Assembly (NCBI GenBank): GCA_005281725.1
Contig: SSBO01000002.1
Location: 758,902-822,901, forward strand
DNA length: 64,000 nucleotides
Origin: Wuchereria bancrofti
Taxonomy: Eukaryota > Nematoda > Chromadorea > Rhabditida > Onchocercidae
Reading direction: 5' to 3'
Shown one piece after another: positions 47,920 to 57,892 of this stretch. Each line of letters opens with the position of its first letter. The first letter of the stretch is position 1. A program made the position numbers and the translations under genes. The notes beneath the pieces were generated by a model. It was given only the letters and a program-made list of their open reading frames with translations. It was not told the DNA's origin and searched no databases.

Positions 47920-50064
47920 ATAAAGAAAGAAAGAAAAGTTTACAGGATTAAAAACTATTTCAAATAGAAATTTTTAGTTTTTACAAAGTATCATTTTTTC
48001 TTTTCATTTTTTTTCACAAAAAAAAAAATTTATTATAAATTAAAACATATGTATATCAATAATATATTACATATCAAATAAATGAATAATTGCAAAAAAG
48101 AAAGAATTTCTTATTTCTTTGATTTTATTTTACATTTTTTAAATATTGAATTTTCCTTTTCGTTGTTCACAAAAAATTTTTCAAAAACATTATTCTTTTA
48201 AAGTTTTTCTTTTTGTTTATTCCTTTAAATATAAACTTGTAAGAATATTTTAACTGTTACTGCTACTATAAACATTTAATACAATATGAATATTAGCAAA
48301 CTTATCAGTTTATAAAATATTTTTCATAAATAAAATAAGTCTAAAATTATACCACACTATCATCTTTTCTTTTTTTCTTTTTGAAATTTAATTAATCATT
48401 TTGTTTGAAATAATATTATGAAATGAAATTATTCAAATTGTCACATGTCACTGCAACCCAAAAAATTTGAATTTTGAATAGTTGAAGTGAAGGACAATCA
48501 ATTATTGTAGCAAATTATAAATTATTAATGAAAGAAACAATAAAAGAAGAGAAAACACACGAATATCATATTATTTGCTAATAACTTAGAATGCTACCAT
48601 TTATACAGGGAGAGAGAGAGAGAGAGAGAGAAAGGAGAGAGAAAGAAAGGGAGAGAAGAAAAAAGAAGGGAAAAGTCCAAGCTTTACTGATTATAATATT
48701 TAGTTTCTTTCTTCCATTCTCTCTCTCTCTCTCCCTTCCTCCCTCCTTTTTCTTCCTGTCTTTTTTAAAAAATTAATTTAATATCAAAATGCCCAAAAAT
48801 ATTATGTCTTTCTCCCTTATGCTTATAAATGGTAAAATTTAATAAGTAGTCCCTCTCTCTCTCTCTCTCTCTCCGTTCTATTTTCATTCAAACTCAAAGA
48901 ATGCGTTTTTCATTTTAATTTAAATAAATGAGAAATGTTTGTCAAATGATCATTTCAAGTTATTATTAATTAAAAATAATAAATTAACAAGCAATAAATT
49001 TGAGATTAAAATCATAAAATATGCCTATCAAATATGCATGTAATCAATTTTTCAATTTTTTAATCTCAAAATTTTAGTTCAATTTTCAATATCAATTAAA
49101 AATATTGTTCGATGACCTAATTTAATTCAAATGGATAAATGTAGACTTAAAAAGGAAAGGATTATTTGCCATTATCACAATTAATTCTTTCAAAAAAAAA
49201 GAAAAAAAAAGCAAAAAGGTAAGAGTATGTTTTTTTTTTTTAAATTGGAAGAGACAAATATGAAAAAGATTGGTGAAGAGCCTAAAAATTTTTGCAAAAG
49301 AATTATCAAGCTGACTAATTATATTATTCATAAAGGTCAAAGGTTAAACGTCTAATCGTTAATAATTATAACTTTTAAGGAAAAGAAATGGAAGGAATTC
49401 TTTGTAATGCTAACTAAATGGGATAATTACATATATCAAATCCTGAAATTATCATAAAATAGTTTTTATCACTTTTTTTCACCATAAAAATTTTATTGTT
49501 TTATACCAAAAAGTTATCTTTTTGTATGGGAAAAAACCATAAAACTGATTATTTCAAAAGGTTAAAAATTGATGATTCATTAACTAAAACAAATTTAAAT
49601 ATATCTTTAAAAAATGACAATAAAGAAAAAAAAAAAAAGAATGCCCAATTATTCTATTTTCTTTCTTTCTTTTCCTTTTTTTTTTTCAATCAATTCAATT
49701 TATTAAACTATATTATCACACACAAATAAATCATATAATTAAATAAATACAAATATTTTAAAATACTATAATTTGAAATTATTTTCACGCAATTAAAATT
49801 AAATTAATGAATCATGAAAAAAGTGAAAAAATTTAATGCTCAAAAATATTTATTAATAAAATAAAATAACATATAATTAAATAGAATTTTAATGAAATAA
49901 TCAAAATTATTTTTTTACCGTGGTGGTAGAAGAAGTGGTGCTTTAAAGCAAGAATCATCAAAAATTTCTTTGCTTGTATTTGATGATATTGTTGCAGTAG
50001 TGGTATTATTTGTCGCATTTGTCTCCTCCTCAACACATATCGATGTTTGTTCCTTCTCCTTCAT
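16744..50064 (-). CDS. AUTS2 / fibrosin / tay bridge family nuclear protein
   Basis: Twelve exons spanning 33 kb join in matching phase to a protein of about 1188 residues; human AUTS2 is of similar size. Order: an acidic and Thr/Asn-rich start; KSVGRRRGSSLRNG (50-63); a short Cys- and Leu-rich exon (95-138); a long Arg/Glu/Lys region (139-270); low-complexity Ser/Thr sequence; a Gln/Pro/Ala-rich segment with IDPFRQ (about 530-535); GRWCAMHIKIAYEIL (667-681); then Ala-, Gln- and Pro-rich tails. The last motif matches the GKWCAMHV block of AUTS2 and fibrosin, and a DPF segment precedes it as in AUTS2. The start is the first ATG after an in-frame TGA. AUTS2 proteins are nuclear, join variant Polycomb PRC1 complexes and recruit P300; Drosophila tay is the homologue. 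Identification rests mainly on one motif recalled from memory, so the family is probable; the coding status of the exons is firm. The function in this organism is inferred. Confidence 0.72.
17629..18151 (-). CDS. AUTS2-like exon 11
   Basis: The acceptor is TTTTTCAG; the lead C completes Ser795. Ala-, Gly-, Leu- and Pro-rich: ATPKQSQGRSTAAISRSP onward, an eight-Ala run, MFAALQNAQQNVAAAA, ending MAAILQQMQS at TCG/GTTGGT. No recognised domain; the composition resembles a disordered transcription-cofactor tail. Confidence 0.82.
18596..18712 (-). CDS. AUTS2-like exon 10, short exon
   Basis: 117 bases with an AGTTTCAG acceptor and AAG/GTACGT donor. Completes Ser756, encodes LGSGLPTSFPALAQSGALSS and then FTLPFQQLSDSNKLARQ, and leaves two bases for Ser795. 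The phase matches both neighbours. Confidence 0.85.
18713..20432 (-). other. AUTS2-like intron 9
   Basis: 1.7 kb of A/T runs with no coding sequence seen. Confidence 0.75.
20433..20710 (-). CDS. AUTS2-like exon 9, WCAMH signature exon
   Basis: The acceptor is AATTTTAG, phase 0, starting TKQGRWCAMHIKIAYEIL and then SKKERR. This is the diagnostic AUTS2/fibrosin block. It is followed by Ala and Ser runs, including 12 alanines in a row coded largely by GCA. Strong donor AAG/GTGAGT after two bases. Confidence 0.88.
21592..21783 (-). CDS. AUTS2-like exon 8
   Basis: 64 codons, phase 0 at both ends, AATTTCAG acceptor and AAG/GTATTC donor. Starts SMSLAQGSLPPTTLSTAAQ and ends RTLPTAGTQPLPIK. It directly precedes the WCAMH exon, in the position of the Pro-rich segment before that block in AUTS2. 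Confidence 0.85.
22308..22819 (-). CDS. AUTS2-like exon 7, Gln/Pro/Ala-rich with DPF motif
   Basis: Encodes THPVDPGHDVPSTSV, a Gln run, SAPPPPQPPTASLIDPFRQ, an eight-Ala run and QILQQQQTQQ, with donor CAA/GTTAGT in phase 0. The right edge is uncertain. TTGCAG ending at 22820 and GGGAG ending at 22841 are both compatible with exon 6 phase, and an ATG at 22847 preceded by an in-frame TGA could be an internal start. Confidence 0.75.
23731..23948 (-). CDS. AUTS2-like exon 6
   Basis: The acceptor is TTTTTCAG; the lead G completes Lys356. Reads NGLIGIAAKKDISAIMSGSP, then RSGTTGVTRVNTIVTKVDMS and NGQLSRTTDVRDPASSASVE. Ends after one base at AAA/GTAAGC. Confidence 0.85.
23949..25805 (-). other. AUTS2-like intron 5
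   Basis: 1.9 kb of AT-rich sequence, with an ATC microsatellite near 24490-24515 and a CT tract at 25257-25282. A candidate small exon near 24540-24607 does not fit the phase. Confidence 0.7.
25806..26062 (-). CDS. AUTS2-like exon 5
   Basis: The acceptor is TTTTGCAG, phase 0, RYSRLLGRIEQIPSETTH onward. It contains ITWMNDTGISVC and LKRSSDLLIDGVGYEKRVKL and ends after two bases of Lys356 at TAA/GTTAGT. Ser/Thr/Asn-rich, with no known domain. Confidence 0.85.
26844..26909. repeat. Three tandem 22-bp units
   Basis: GAAATTAATATGAATAGACAAT starts at 26844, 26866 and 26888. The third copy differs in its last bases. Confidence 0.85.
28489..28844 (+). repeat. Gap with duplicated flanks (about 171 bp)
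   Basis: The sequence from a T run at 28489 to 28659 is repeated after ten Ns (28660-28669) from 28670 to 28844. The copies appear identical apart from T-run length. Most simply these are overlapping contig ends that were not merged. Confidence 0.88.
30361..30396. repeat. TAG trinucleotide microsatellite
   Basis: About ten consecutive TAG/TAA units. Confidence 0.8.
30688..30717. repeat. GA dinucleotide tract
   Basis: Nearly pure GA of about 30 bases, one of many in the window. Confidence 0.8.
31951..31975. repeat. CA dinucleotide tract
   Basis: Pure CA repeat of about 24 bases. Confidence 0.8.
32841..32901 (-). repeat. 23-bp foldback hairpin in intron 4
   Basis: Arms 32841-32863 and 32879-32901 pair at 21 of 23 positions around a 15-base loop. 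The two mismatches are A-C on plus and become G-U wobbles on minus, the transcribed strand of the host intron. Weak pairing continues outward for several bases. The size and shape fit a miRNA precursor, but a chance or transposon-derived inverted repeat is possible. Confidence 0.6.
34216..34250. repeat. AAT trinucleotide microsatellite
   Basis: About ten uninterrupted AAT units. Confidence 0.8.
34612..34697. repeat. Paired (CA)n and (TG)n microsatellites
   Basis: CA repeats with CATA variants on the left, a CAGACAAACAGACAGACA bridge, then CACACATATGTGTG and a TG repeat. The two halves are self-complementary and alternate purine and pyrimidine. Confidence 0.8.
34886..34927. repeat. 20-bp inverted repeat with two-base loop
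   Basis: Arms 34886-34905 and 34908-34927 pair with one mismatch. The left arm is also a direct repeat of sequence starting near 34823 (ATTAAATTTCCTA). Confidence 0.7.
35595..35660. repeat. CA / CATA microsatellite
   Basis: Mixed CA, CATA and GACA repeats immediately left of the GC-rich patch. Confidence 0.7.
35690..35880. other. GC-rich, CpG-containing patch
   Basis: A sharply GC-richer stretch with several CpGs (CCCCCGCCCGCCG, CGATCGCGGCGC, CAACGGGGCGGTGGTGG), flanked by CA and GA repeats. Several frames are open across it, but none resembles a known protein or shows clear splice sites. It could be an internal promoter, an alternative exon or a foreign insert. Confidence 0.5.
35888..35915. 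repeat. GA dinucleotide tract
   Basis: Nearly pure GA next to the GC-rich patch. Confidence 0.8.
36664..36760. repeat. GAAT / GATT / TAAC tetranucleotide block
   Basis: A series of GAAT, then GATT, then AACT and CTGA units merging into one another, suggesting stepwise slippage and mutation. Confidence 0.75.
41207..41602 (-). CDS. AUTS2-like exon 4, basic charged region
   Basis: 132 codons beginning DELKAIKAKEEEKRRRYEEN, then GLIKKKGRKSKAQLEKE and repeated Arg/Glu/Lys runs. It is a probable single long helix and nuclear-localising region. There are two tandem acceptors, at 41602 and 41611; the outer one adds Val-Phe-Gln. The donor TCG/GTTAGT is phase 0 and faces the 15 kb intron. Confidence 0.85.
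42010..42075. repeat. CA / CATA microsatellite
   Basis: Mixed CA and CATA units between exons 3 and 4. Confidence 0.75.
42632..42763 (-). CDS. AUTS2-like exon 3, short hidden exon
   Basis: Exactly 44 codons between an ATTTGCAG acceptor and a CAG/GTTATC donor, phase 0 at both ends. It reads DWLSCSCSQTYVKTLL, then KEKITLLKES and MFKNLNDLQ. It is open only in this frame and joins smoothly to exons 2 and 4. The Cys-x-Cys pair followed by an amphipathic Leu-rich stretch suggests a small helical interaction module. I do not recognise it. Confidence 0.75.
42764..45753 (-). other. AUTS2-like intron 2
   Basis: About 3 kb, very AT-rich, with no coding sequence seen. Contains ATT/ATC triplets near 45100-45170. 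Confidence 0.7.
45754..45889 (-). CDS. AUTS2-like exon 2
   Basis: The acceptor is TTTGTAG; the lead G completes Arg49 (CG/G). Encodes KSVGRRRGSSLRNG, then VDQIAKQSLSLMQPAKD and GTSTIST, with donor ACT/GTAATT in phase 0. The basic RRR patch may be a nuclear localisation signal. Confidence 0.8.
45890..49918 (-). other. AUTS2-like intron 1
   Basis: About 4 kb as given, but inflated by the duplicated gap flanks. Contains GA and CT tracts near 48609-48650, 48718-48735 and 48853-48874. No exon recognised. Confidence 0.7.
47423..48326 (+). repeat. Gap with duplicated flanks (441 bp)
   Basis: 47423-47863 recurs at 47886-48326 after 22 Ns (47864-47885), at a constant offset of 463 and identical wherever I compared. 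The second copy begins in the same GA tract and continues into new sequence. This is the expected picture of two overlapping contig ends left unmerged. Confidence 0.9.
49919..50064 (-). CDS. AUTS2-like exon 1
   Basis: Starts MKEKEQTSICVEEE and ends KAPLLLPP plus two bases of Arg49 at CACG/GTAAAA. An in-frame TGA lies upstream and there is no AG between it and the ATG, so this is the best start in view. Any 5' untranslated exon further right is unknown. Confidence 0.75.
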
Positions 50065-50194
50065 ACCATTTATTGCATCAAATTTTTTATCAATTTTTCA
50101 ATAATTTGATTTTTCACCCAAAACATTCAAATAAATCAGCAAAAAAAAAAAGGAAAAAATTATTGCAATTATTTGCTATAGAGTTATAACTAGA

Positions 50195-50480
50195 TAAGTA
50201 GTATTAGTAATAATAGTAGTAGTAGTAGTTTGCTGTTCACTGTTATTGTTATTGTAGTAGTAATAGCAGTAGTAGTAGTAGTAGTAGCAATAATAATATT
50301 TCTTCTTTTTATTGTTGTTGTTGTTGTTGTTTACAACAGCATATTAATATTGTTGTTGCTGCTATTTTATTTTTATAATTTGCCGTCGTAATAATAAATA
50401 GCAGTATCGGTAGTGGCAGCAGTAATAATGATAATAATAGTAATAATAATTAGCAGTGGTAGTAGTAATAATAATAATTT
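50195..50480. repeat. Dense triplet-repeat block near the gene start
   Basis: Runs of GTA, GTT, ATA and GCA-type triplets just upstream of exon 1. It probably lies in the promoter or 5' untranslated region of the AUTS2-like gene. Confidence 0.7.
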
Positions 50481-52152
50481 ATAATAATTGGAAGAATAAA
50501 TTAATTGAAGCAATAATAGAGATAGTAGTAATATCTTTGTGTGAACGATGTTAACACACTAATTAATATGCTTCAATATTGATATTTACAGATGTAAAAA
50601 TCTGAAAATTAAAAAAAAAAAAAAAATTCCAATTTTTTTTCCTCTGATCAAATTATTTCTTCAGATATATATCATTTTTCATATGTATCAAATATTCACG
50701 TATAGGAAAAAAAAAAAAATTATTGCATAATCGTAATTGTTGGAAATGAAAACAGAAAAAAAAAGAAAAAAATCATAAAATAAATTTAAAACATAAAATA
50801 CATTCAATTATATTTAACACAAAAAGAAAGAGAGAAGAAGAAGAAGAAGAGAAATTCTCAAAATAAAATAATGTTAATTAATACGATTATTTGACAGTTT
50901 AAATTAAAGCAACAATAATTTGTACATTGTCGCATTGTCACCACTTAATCGAGTAAATAATAGCAGCAAAAAAAAAAAGGTAAGGAAAGGTTAAAGGTCA
51001 AAAAGGACAAATATTATGAAACAAATCGTCACAACATTTAGTTTAAGAAATCAAACAAGAAAAAGAAAGAAAAAATGCCTTTTGTAAATTTTTCATTCAT
51101 TTACAAATATAAATTACTAATGTATGTACATAATAACAAACCAGATTATATTATTTAAAAAAATAAAAATAAAATATTAACAATAATAATGATAATAACG
51201 ATGATAAATGATATTGAGATAATATGTAATAAATGAATGCTAATCATGAGAAAATATTCAAAAAAAAAAATTTCAATGTTTGAAATTTTAGAAGCAACAT
51301 CAAAGATAATTAATTAATCGACAGACTAATTAGTATTCTAAGCTTCTGTCCACAATCTACCATAATACATTACTAAGAATAGACCTAAACACAAAAATTA
51401 TCATATATAATTCTATTTAATATTAATTTAAACTATTTTTAGGAATTATAAAACATTTGAAAAAATAATTTATCAAAATTAGTGATTAAATTTAAATACA
51501 AACAATACCGTTTGTTATCGTTATGTATTTGTTGTGATGACTCTAATTATTGAATTGATTACTTAAAAATAGAAAATTGAATGTATTGGAATAAAATAAA
51601 AAGAAGAGAGAGAGAGAGGGAGGAAAGGAACGAGTAAAGAGGGAGAAGGAAAAAAAAAAAGAATTCATAGTTAAGAATAGATTCATCCGATTCAAATAAA
51701 ATGAATAAATTTTGCTGAATTAATTTAAAAAAAAAAAAAAAAAAAACCAATTATTACTACTATTTAGGCATTAAAAAAAAGTTTTCTTTTTTTTTGAACG
51801 ATTTCCTTTTTCACTACGAACATTTTTAATCGAAAAATTTTCGTAGTTTCAATAAATTTCAACAATTTCATCGAATTTTAAATTGTTGACAATAGAAACA
51901 TAGAGAGGGAGAGGGAGAGAGAGAGAGAAAGATGGAGAAGAAATGAAGGACATAGAATAAAAAGACTAAACTAAACATTATTGAATAGTTCCTACCTGTC
52001 CTTTTTCATCTTATTACGATGACATTTTTAACGCTTTCAATAATATTCATCTTTTCCTACACACTAAATTTAGCTTTCCCATATTTTCCACATTTCTTTC
52101 TTTTTCTCTTTTTTTTTTCTATTTTTAATTTCATATTTCAATGAAGTGTTCG

Positions 52153-52180
<28 letters not shown>
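52153..52180. repeat. GA dinucleotide tract
   Basis: Pure GA of about 28 bases. Confidence 0.8.
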
Positions 52181-52186
<6 letters not shown>

Positions 52187-53020
52187 TGGAGAAAACAAAT
52201 GCAATGAAGAAAACAATATAGATTTAATTGAAAATAACAAATTTCAACGAAAAATTTAAATTTTTTAAATTAGAAATGAAAACAATAATTTGTATATAAA
52301 TAAGACAGAAGCTGAGAATATTACAATCTATCGTACAATTAAGCAATATGCATAAATTATGTAATGCTTAATTATGCAGTACAAATTATAAGAATGCTTA
52401 ATAATATCATAAAGGAAATACACTTTGTTTAATTATTTCACAAAATTTCACTCAAACAATTTAAATTATTATAATTAAACGAAATTAAACGACAAATTAA
52501 ATCAAATAATATTTCAAACAAAAAAGCAAAAAAAAAAAATTCATAATTTTATTACAAAAATATATTAATTTACAACAAGAAACATTGTAATTCATTTAAG
52601 AAAGAAATGTCATCAAATAATAATAAATAAGTCTTTAAAGATTTAATAAAGAATTATACTAGTGCTAATATAATATAATCGTAATCGTAATAATGCATAA
52701 CTGTTGCAGATATTTAATCAATTCATCAATCAATCAAACTAACTAGACTCTAACTAACTAACTAACTAACTAACTAAATAGCTTAGCTTAGATAGCTAAG
52801 TTAAATAGACCAATGGAAAAGAATGAATTATTCGATGAGAGAAGAGACCACAGAGGGATGCTTAATATAGTTTAGTTGGTTAGTTAACTCGTATCATAGA
52901 TTTATACATATCAAAACTAAACAGACTAGGGTAGCTAGCTTATTTGTTAACTAAGTTCAAGCTTTGAGCTTTCATCCATAATGCCGTTCTCATATCACTG
53001 CACTAAACACATCATCTCGT

Positions 53021-53165
53021 CGTCTCATTATTATTATTATCATCATTATTACTATCACTACTATTGTCATTATTATTTATTATTACTATTCTTATTATTA
53101 CGTCTCATTATTATTATTATCATCATTATTACTATCACTACTATTGTCATTATTATTTATTATTA
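53021..53165. repeat. 80-bp tandem duplication in ATT-rich DNA
   Basis: CGTCTCATTATTATT starts at 53021 and again at 53101, with identical sequence for about 65 bases. Triplet repeats continue to about 53320. Confidence 0.85.
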
Positions 53166-54764
53166 GTTATTATTCTAATTATTATTTATTAATTATTACT
53201 ATTATTGTCATTATTGTTATTATTATTATTATTATCCTAATTACTATTAATATTTATTTATTAATTACTATTATTACTATTATTATCATTATTACGAATA
53301 TTATTATTATTATCACCATCACCAACATCATACCACTACCATTTTCTGATGTTCTCTAACAATCATAAAATGAGAGCGATAGCAACTGCTACTACTATCG
53401 TTATCACTCTTATCACTTATTATCATTCTGTCATCATAATTACCATAATTCCGTCATATTTATCGTCAAAGAACTACTCATATGCAATGAATTGTTTTTC
53501 CTTCTTTTCTTTGACTTTTAAACGAAAAGTATAATCTAACAGAAAAAAAGAGCTATGTAATTATAACATTAACGTTATTTCATTTTCAATATTCTATCAA
53601 GAAACGAAAAAGAAACAAATTAAAATGAATAAGAATATTAAGCATAATATGTAAATTGAATCTGAATAAATAAGTAAATGAATAAAATGTACAAAATGTA
53701 TTGATAAAATATTATATTATAGTATGAAATGATAAGAGAAATGAAATAAGTCATCAGAATATTTCGCATGATTAATTCAAGAATGCATCAATATTATATT
53801 AATCGAATGAATGTGATAAATCTTATCTTTCTTCACTATTATCACTTGATAACAATTTATTGGATAACAAAAAAAAAAGCTCAATCTTTTCCAATAAATT
53901 TATTACATATAAAGAAAAAAAAAAAGAAAGAAGATAAATATGAAATATTATTGCTATGAATTGATAATATTTGAGAGAGAAAGAGCAAAAGAGACAAAAA
54001 GAGGAGAGGAAAAAAAAAATAAAAATAGTCGATTTGAAAAATGAAATGAAATGAAATATGTAAAAGTATATATTACATTTATGAAATATTGAAATTGCAT
54101 AAGATTCAAATAAAATTAAATCTAAAAAAAAAAAAAGAAAAATTGAATACTATTTAACATTTCTTCTGCTCAACCTAACTCCCCCATCCCGCCCTCCTCT
54201 TAAAGTATTTGAAAGTTTTTTGTTTTTTTTTTTCTTTTTCAATCGAAATGATTAATATTACTGCATTAAATATACATATATATCTCTACCCAAGCAAGCA
54301 TTATTATTTGTAAACCAATTCAAAATAATCAAAAAAAAAAAAAAAAGTTTTCAAATTTGTTTTATTTTTTCTTTTCCTGTAACAAAGAATTATGTAATAA
54401 GAGAAACTTATTATAAATTGAAATTATAATGTAAAAATGAAGAAAGAAAAAAAGTCGATAAATAAATGAGAATTATTCAAAAATTAAATATTAAAGAACC
54501 TAATAATTATATGATGAATACTTGAAATATGATTTAACATGCTAAAATACACTTCATCGATCAATCAATCAATCAATCAAGCAATCAATCGATCAATCAA
54601 TTAACCAATTAGTCCATACTTTAACATTACAATAAAATTAGATAAATCGATATGACCGTGAAAAAGCTACGAATTATATGGAAAATTTGATGGCGAACGT
54701 TTATTTTTATGCCATTTATTTGTTTAACAATAAAACATTACGTATTTCAATCGAAAAAAAAAAA

Positions 54765-54797
54765 AGAATATACATACATACATACACGCACATACAA

Positions 54798-54830
<33 letters not shown>

Positions 54831-54840
54831 TACACACAGA
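54765..54840. repeat. CATA / CA microsatellite
   Basis: CATA units followed by a pure CA tract. Confidence 0.75.
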
Positions 54841-55804
54841 CCTGATCATTCCTTAATCAATTAATGTTCGGAATTACTTCCAAACATCTAGCAAACAGCT
54901 GAACGGAAGGTAAGATAATTAGGAAAAGATCATTTAATCATTTACAATTTTGTATCAATGTTTTATTCACATTTAAAAAATTTTTTTTTACCAAAAAAAC
55001 GAAAGAAAAACTGGGAAGAAAAATTTTTCCCTAAAAAAAATGAAAAAAAAAAGAATTCTAGTTTATTGTTGTTAAGATAATTTCATCGAATATATCATAA
55101 TTTTTTCATATTTTTCTTTTCTTCTTCCTTCTCATTTCTATTTTCACCTATTATCATAGTGAAAATGAACAAAAAAAAAAAAAGAAAATGTAAAAAACGT
55201 TACGTCTAGAAAAAGAAATTATGAGAAGAAAAAAAAAAAGAAGAAAAAACCAGAATTTTCTTCCAAAAAAAAAAGTGCAAATATTTTCAAATATGCATTT
55301 AACAAAAGTTTACACTTCAAATTCCACTTTTTATGCTACAAAATAATGAAAAAAAAAAAAAAGAGAAGAAAAGTCAAGCAAAATTGAATACATAAAATGT
55401 TATATGATCAAACTTATTTAATGATTCTAATCAATTAATTAATTAATTCTCAATATTTTGCATGAAATTATACTATATAAAATAATCATATCTATCTATT
55501 ACAATTAAAAAATCATTATTACAATACATAAAAAAAATGAAAAATAAGAAATAAAATAAATGAGAAATACAATTTTAGCAAATTTATCAATAAAACTTTT
55601 TCTTCCTTCTAACACTATCATCGATGCATAAAATTTGATAAATATATTCATTTTTTTGCTTATAATCTATCCTAATTAAATTATCGATTAAATATAATTA
55701 AATTTGATCTAATAAATCAGAAAAAAAAAAAAAAGAAAAATTTCACCACTAGCACCAATTAGCTCACAGTCCAACCTCTCTCTCTCCCTCCTATCATCTA
55801 TCTA

Positions 55805-55885
55805 TCTATTTTCTGCCATTGCCGCCATTGCTACTGCCACTACCGCTATCATTGTCGCCGCCGCCGTCATCGCTATTGGCTTCTC
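55805..55885. other. GC-rich GCC/ACC triplet patch
   Basis: Imperfect GCC, ATT and ACC triplets with raised GC. The minus strand is open in two frames: one Ala/Met/Val-rich, the other Gly/Ser/Asp-rich without a Met. A GGTTCAG acceptor precedes it. It may be a noncoding or cryptic upstream exon; the evidence is weak. Confidence 0.35.
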
Positions 55886-55944
55886 TCTGAACCGTTCAAT
55901 CATGTGAAAAGCATAAAAATGAGCGCAGCTGAAGAGTTTACGAA

Positions 55945-56270
55945 GACTATGTATGTATGTATGTATGTATGTATATGTCTGTCTCATGTATGTGTGCGTG
56001 TATGTGTACGTGTGTGTGTTCAATGCATCAATGTGGTTGGTATATTAATAGATTTGTGCGTATATGCATGCGTGTGTGTACGTATACGTGTATGTATGTA
56101 TGTATGCGTGTATGTAATGATAATATATTGAATGCATCATTTCTATATATGATACCATTTAAGAAAAAAGTTACTGATTTGGTTCACAATTTGTGAAAGA
56201 ATTGCCGATGTATACGTGTGTGTATATGTGTATGTATGTATGTGTGTATGTGTATGTGATATTATGTATG
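55945..56270. repeat. GTAT / GT microsatellite cluster
   Basis: Two arrays of TATG and TG units (55948-56125 and 56213-56265) with interruptions. They produce spurious Cys/Val-rich open frames. Confidence 0.8.
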
Positions 56271-57836
56271 TGACACAATCGCTCAATATGAAAATAATTT
56301 TAAACAAACAAAAATTGATATATATAAATGCGTAAAAAGAAATTAGCCAACACTAACAAATATTTGCAAAAAGAAAAAAAAAAAGGAACAGAAGGAAAAA
56401 AATGGGAAATGAAATAATGAAAATGAAAAGAATACATAGGAAATTGTCTAAGAAATTGAAAATTGAAGTAAATAAAAATTGAAATATTATTGCAAAATTC
56501 TTTTCATTTCTATATTTCAAATTTGTTATTTTATTTTTAACTAAAATAATTATCTAAAAAAAGTGGCTAATTCTTTTCGAATGAATTTGCAGTATAATTT
56601 TTTCATTCTTTCTATAGCAAAATTTTTTATAGTTCTCATTCATTATCACACCATTAACTAAATTTATCTACAAAAATCACTGATGTCACTAAAAAAAAGA
56701 AAAAAAACGGAATGGAAATTTTGCAAATTCAGAAAAATGCACAAAACAGCATTCTGAAAACAAAAACAAAAGAAAAAATAAACAACAGTTGAAATTAATC
56801 AATTGTGACAGATGAACAAAAATAGTTTTAGACTAAAACAAACAAAAAAAGAAAACGGGAAAAAATAATAATTCGGAAATATTTCAAAAAAAAAAAAAAA
56901 AACTAAAGGTAATATTTAATCGATTTGTTAGAATTATTTTTAACCAATCACTTCAAATTTACTTTTTCCCTTCTATTATTCCATCTTTATTCTTTTATTT
57001 TATTTAACCATTCATGGCTTAATACTACTGTTACAAATTTTTGAAGCAAATATTGCAAAACTTTTACAATTTATTTGAAATTTCAAGAAATGAAATTTCA
57101 AATTTTCAAGCAAACAAGTATAATCCGTTAGACTTCATCTCTCTCTCTCTCTCTCCCTCTCTCTATTAGAGAAGAAAAGGTTTAGCTTTCATTTGAAATG
57201 ATAAAAAAGTGTCTTGTTTCTAACAGATCAATGATTAAAGAATCATCCAATAGAATATGATGAAGGAGCGGAAAAAAAATGCGCAGCCGTTCGAAAAACA
57301 AATATATAATTCGAAAAAAAAAGAAAACCTTCCATTCTAATTTTTCCCTCTCTCTCTCTCTCTTCCTTTCTTCTTTCCTATACACACATACATAACATAC
57401 ACGTATAAACACGCACATACACGTATATAGACATACTTGAACGTACAAAAATCACCTCTGCGCAGAAAACGCCAACCCACACACGTACAAACCGGCCACA
57501 TGTAACTATCAGTTTTATTCTTTCATTCCAACAAATTTTGATATTATTCCCTTCAAGTTATGTGACAAACGTCGAAATTGCGCGATAAACGTAAAAATCA
57601 CGTGACAAACGTAGAACAAATAAATTGTGCCACTTTTCTATCATAAAAGAAGAAAAAAAGAGAAAACAATAAAGAATAAATTTAAATTAAATGTTTCATT
57701 TTTCTTTCACCAAAAAAAAAAAAAAAAATACAAATATAATAGCTTAGCTGAATGAACCAATACATAAATAAATAAATAAATAAAACAAACAAAATTCTCT
57801 CATTTTCATACATCCATTAGTTATCAACAATATATG

Positions 57837-57892
57837 TACGTGTGTGTGTATGTGTGTGTGTGGCGTGTATGTGTGTGTGTGTATGTATGTGA
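57837..57892. repeat. GT microsatellite
   Basis: GTGT and GTAT units interrupted once by GGCG. Confidence 0.8.
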
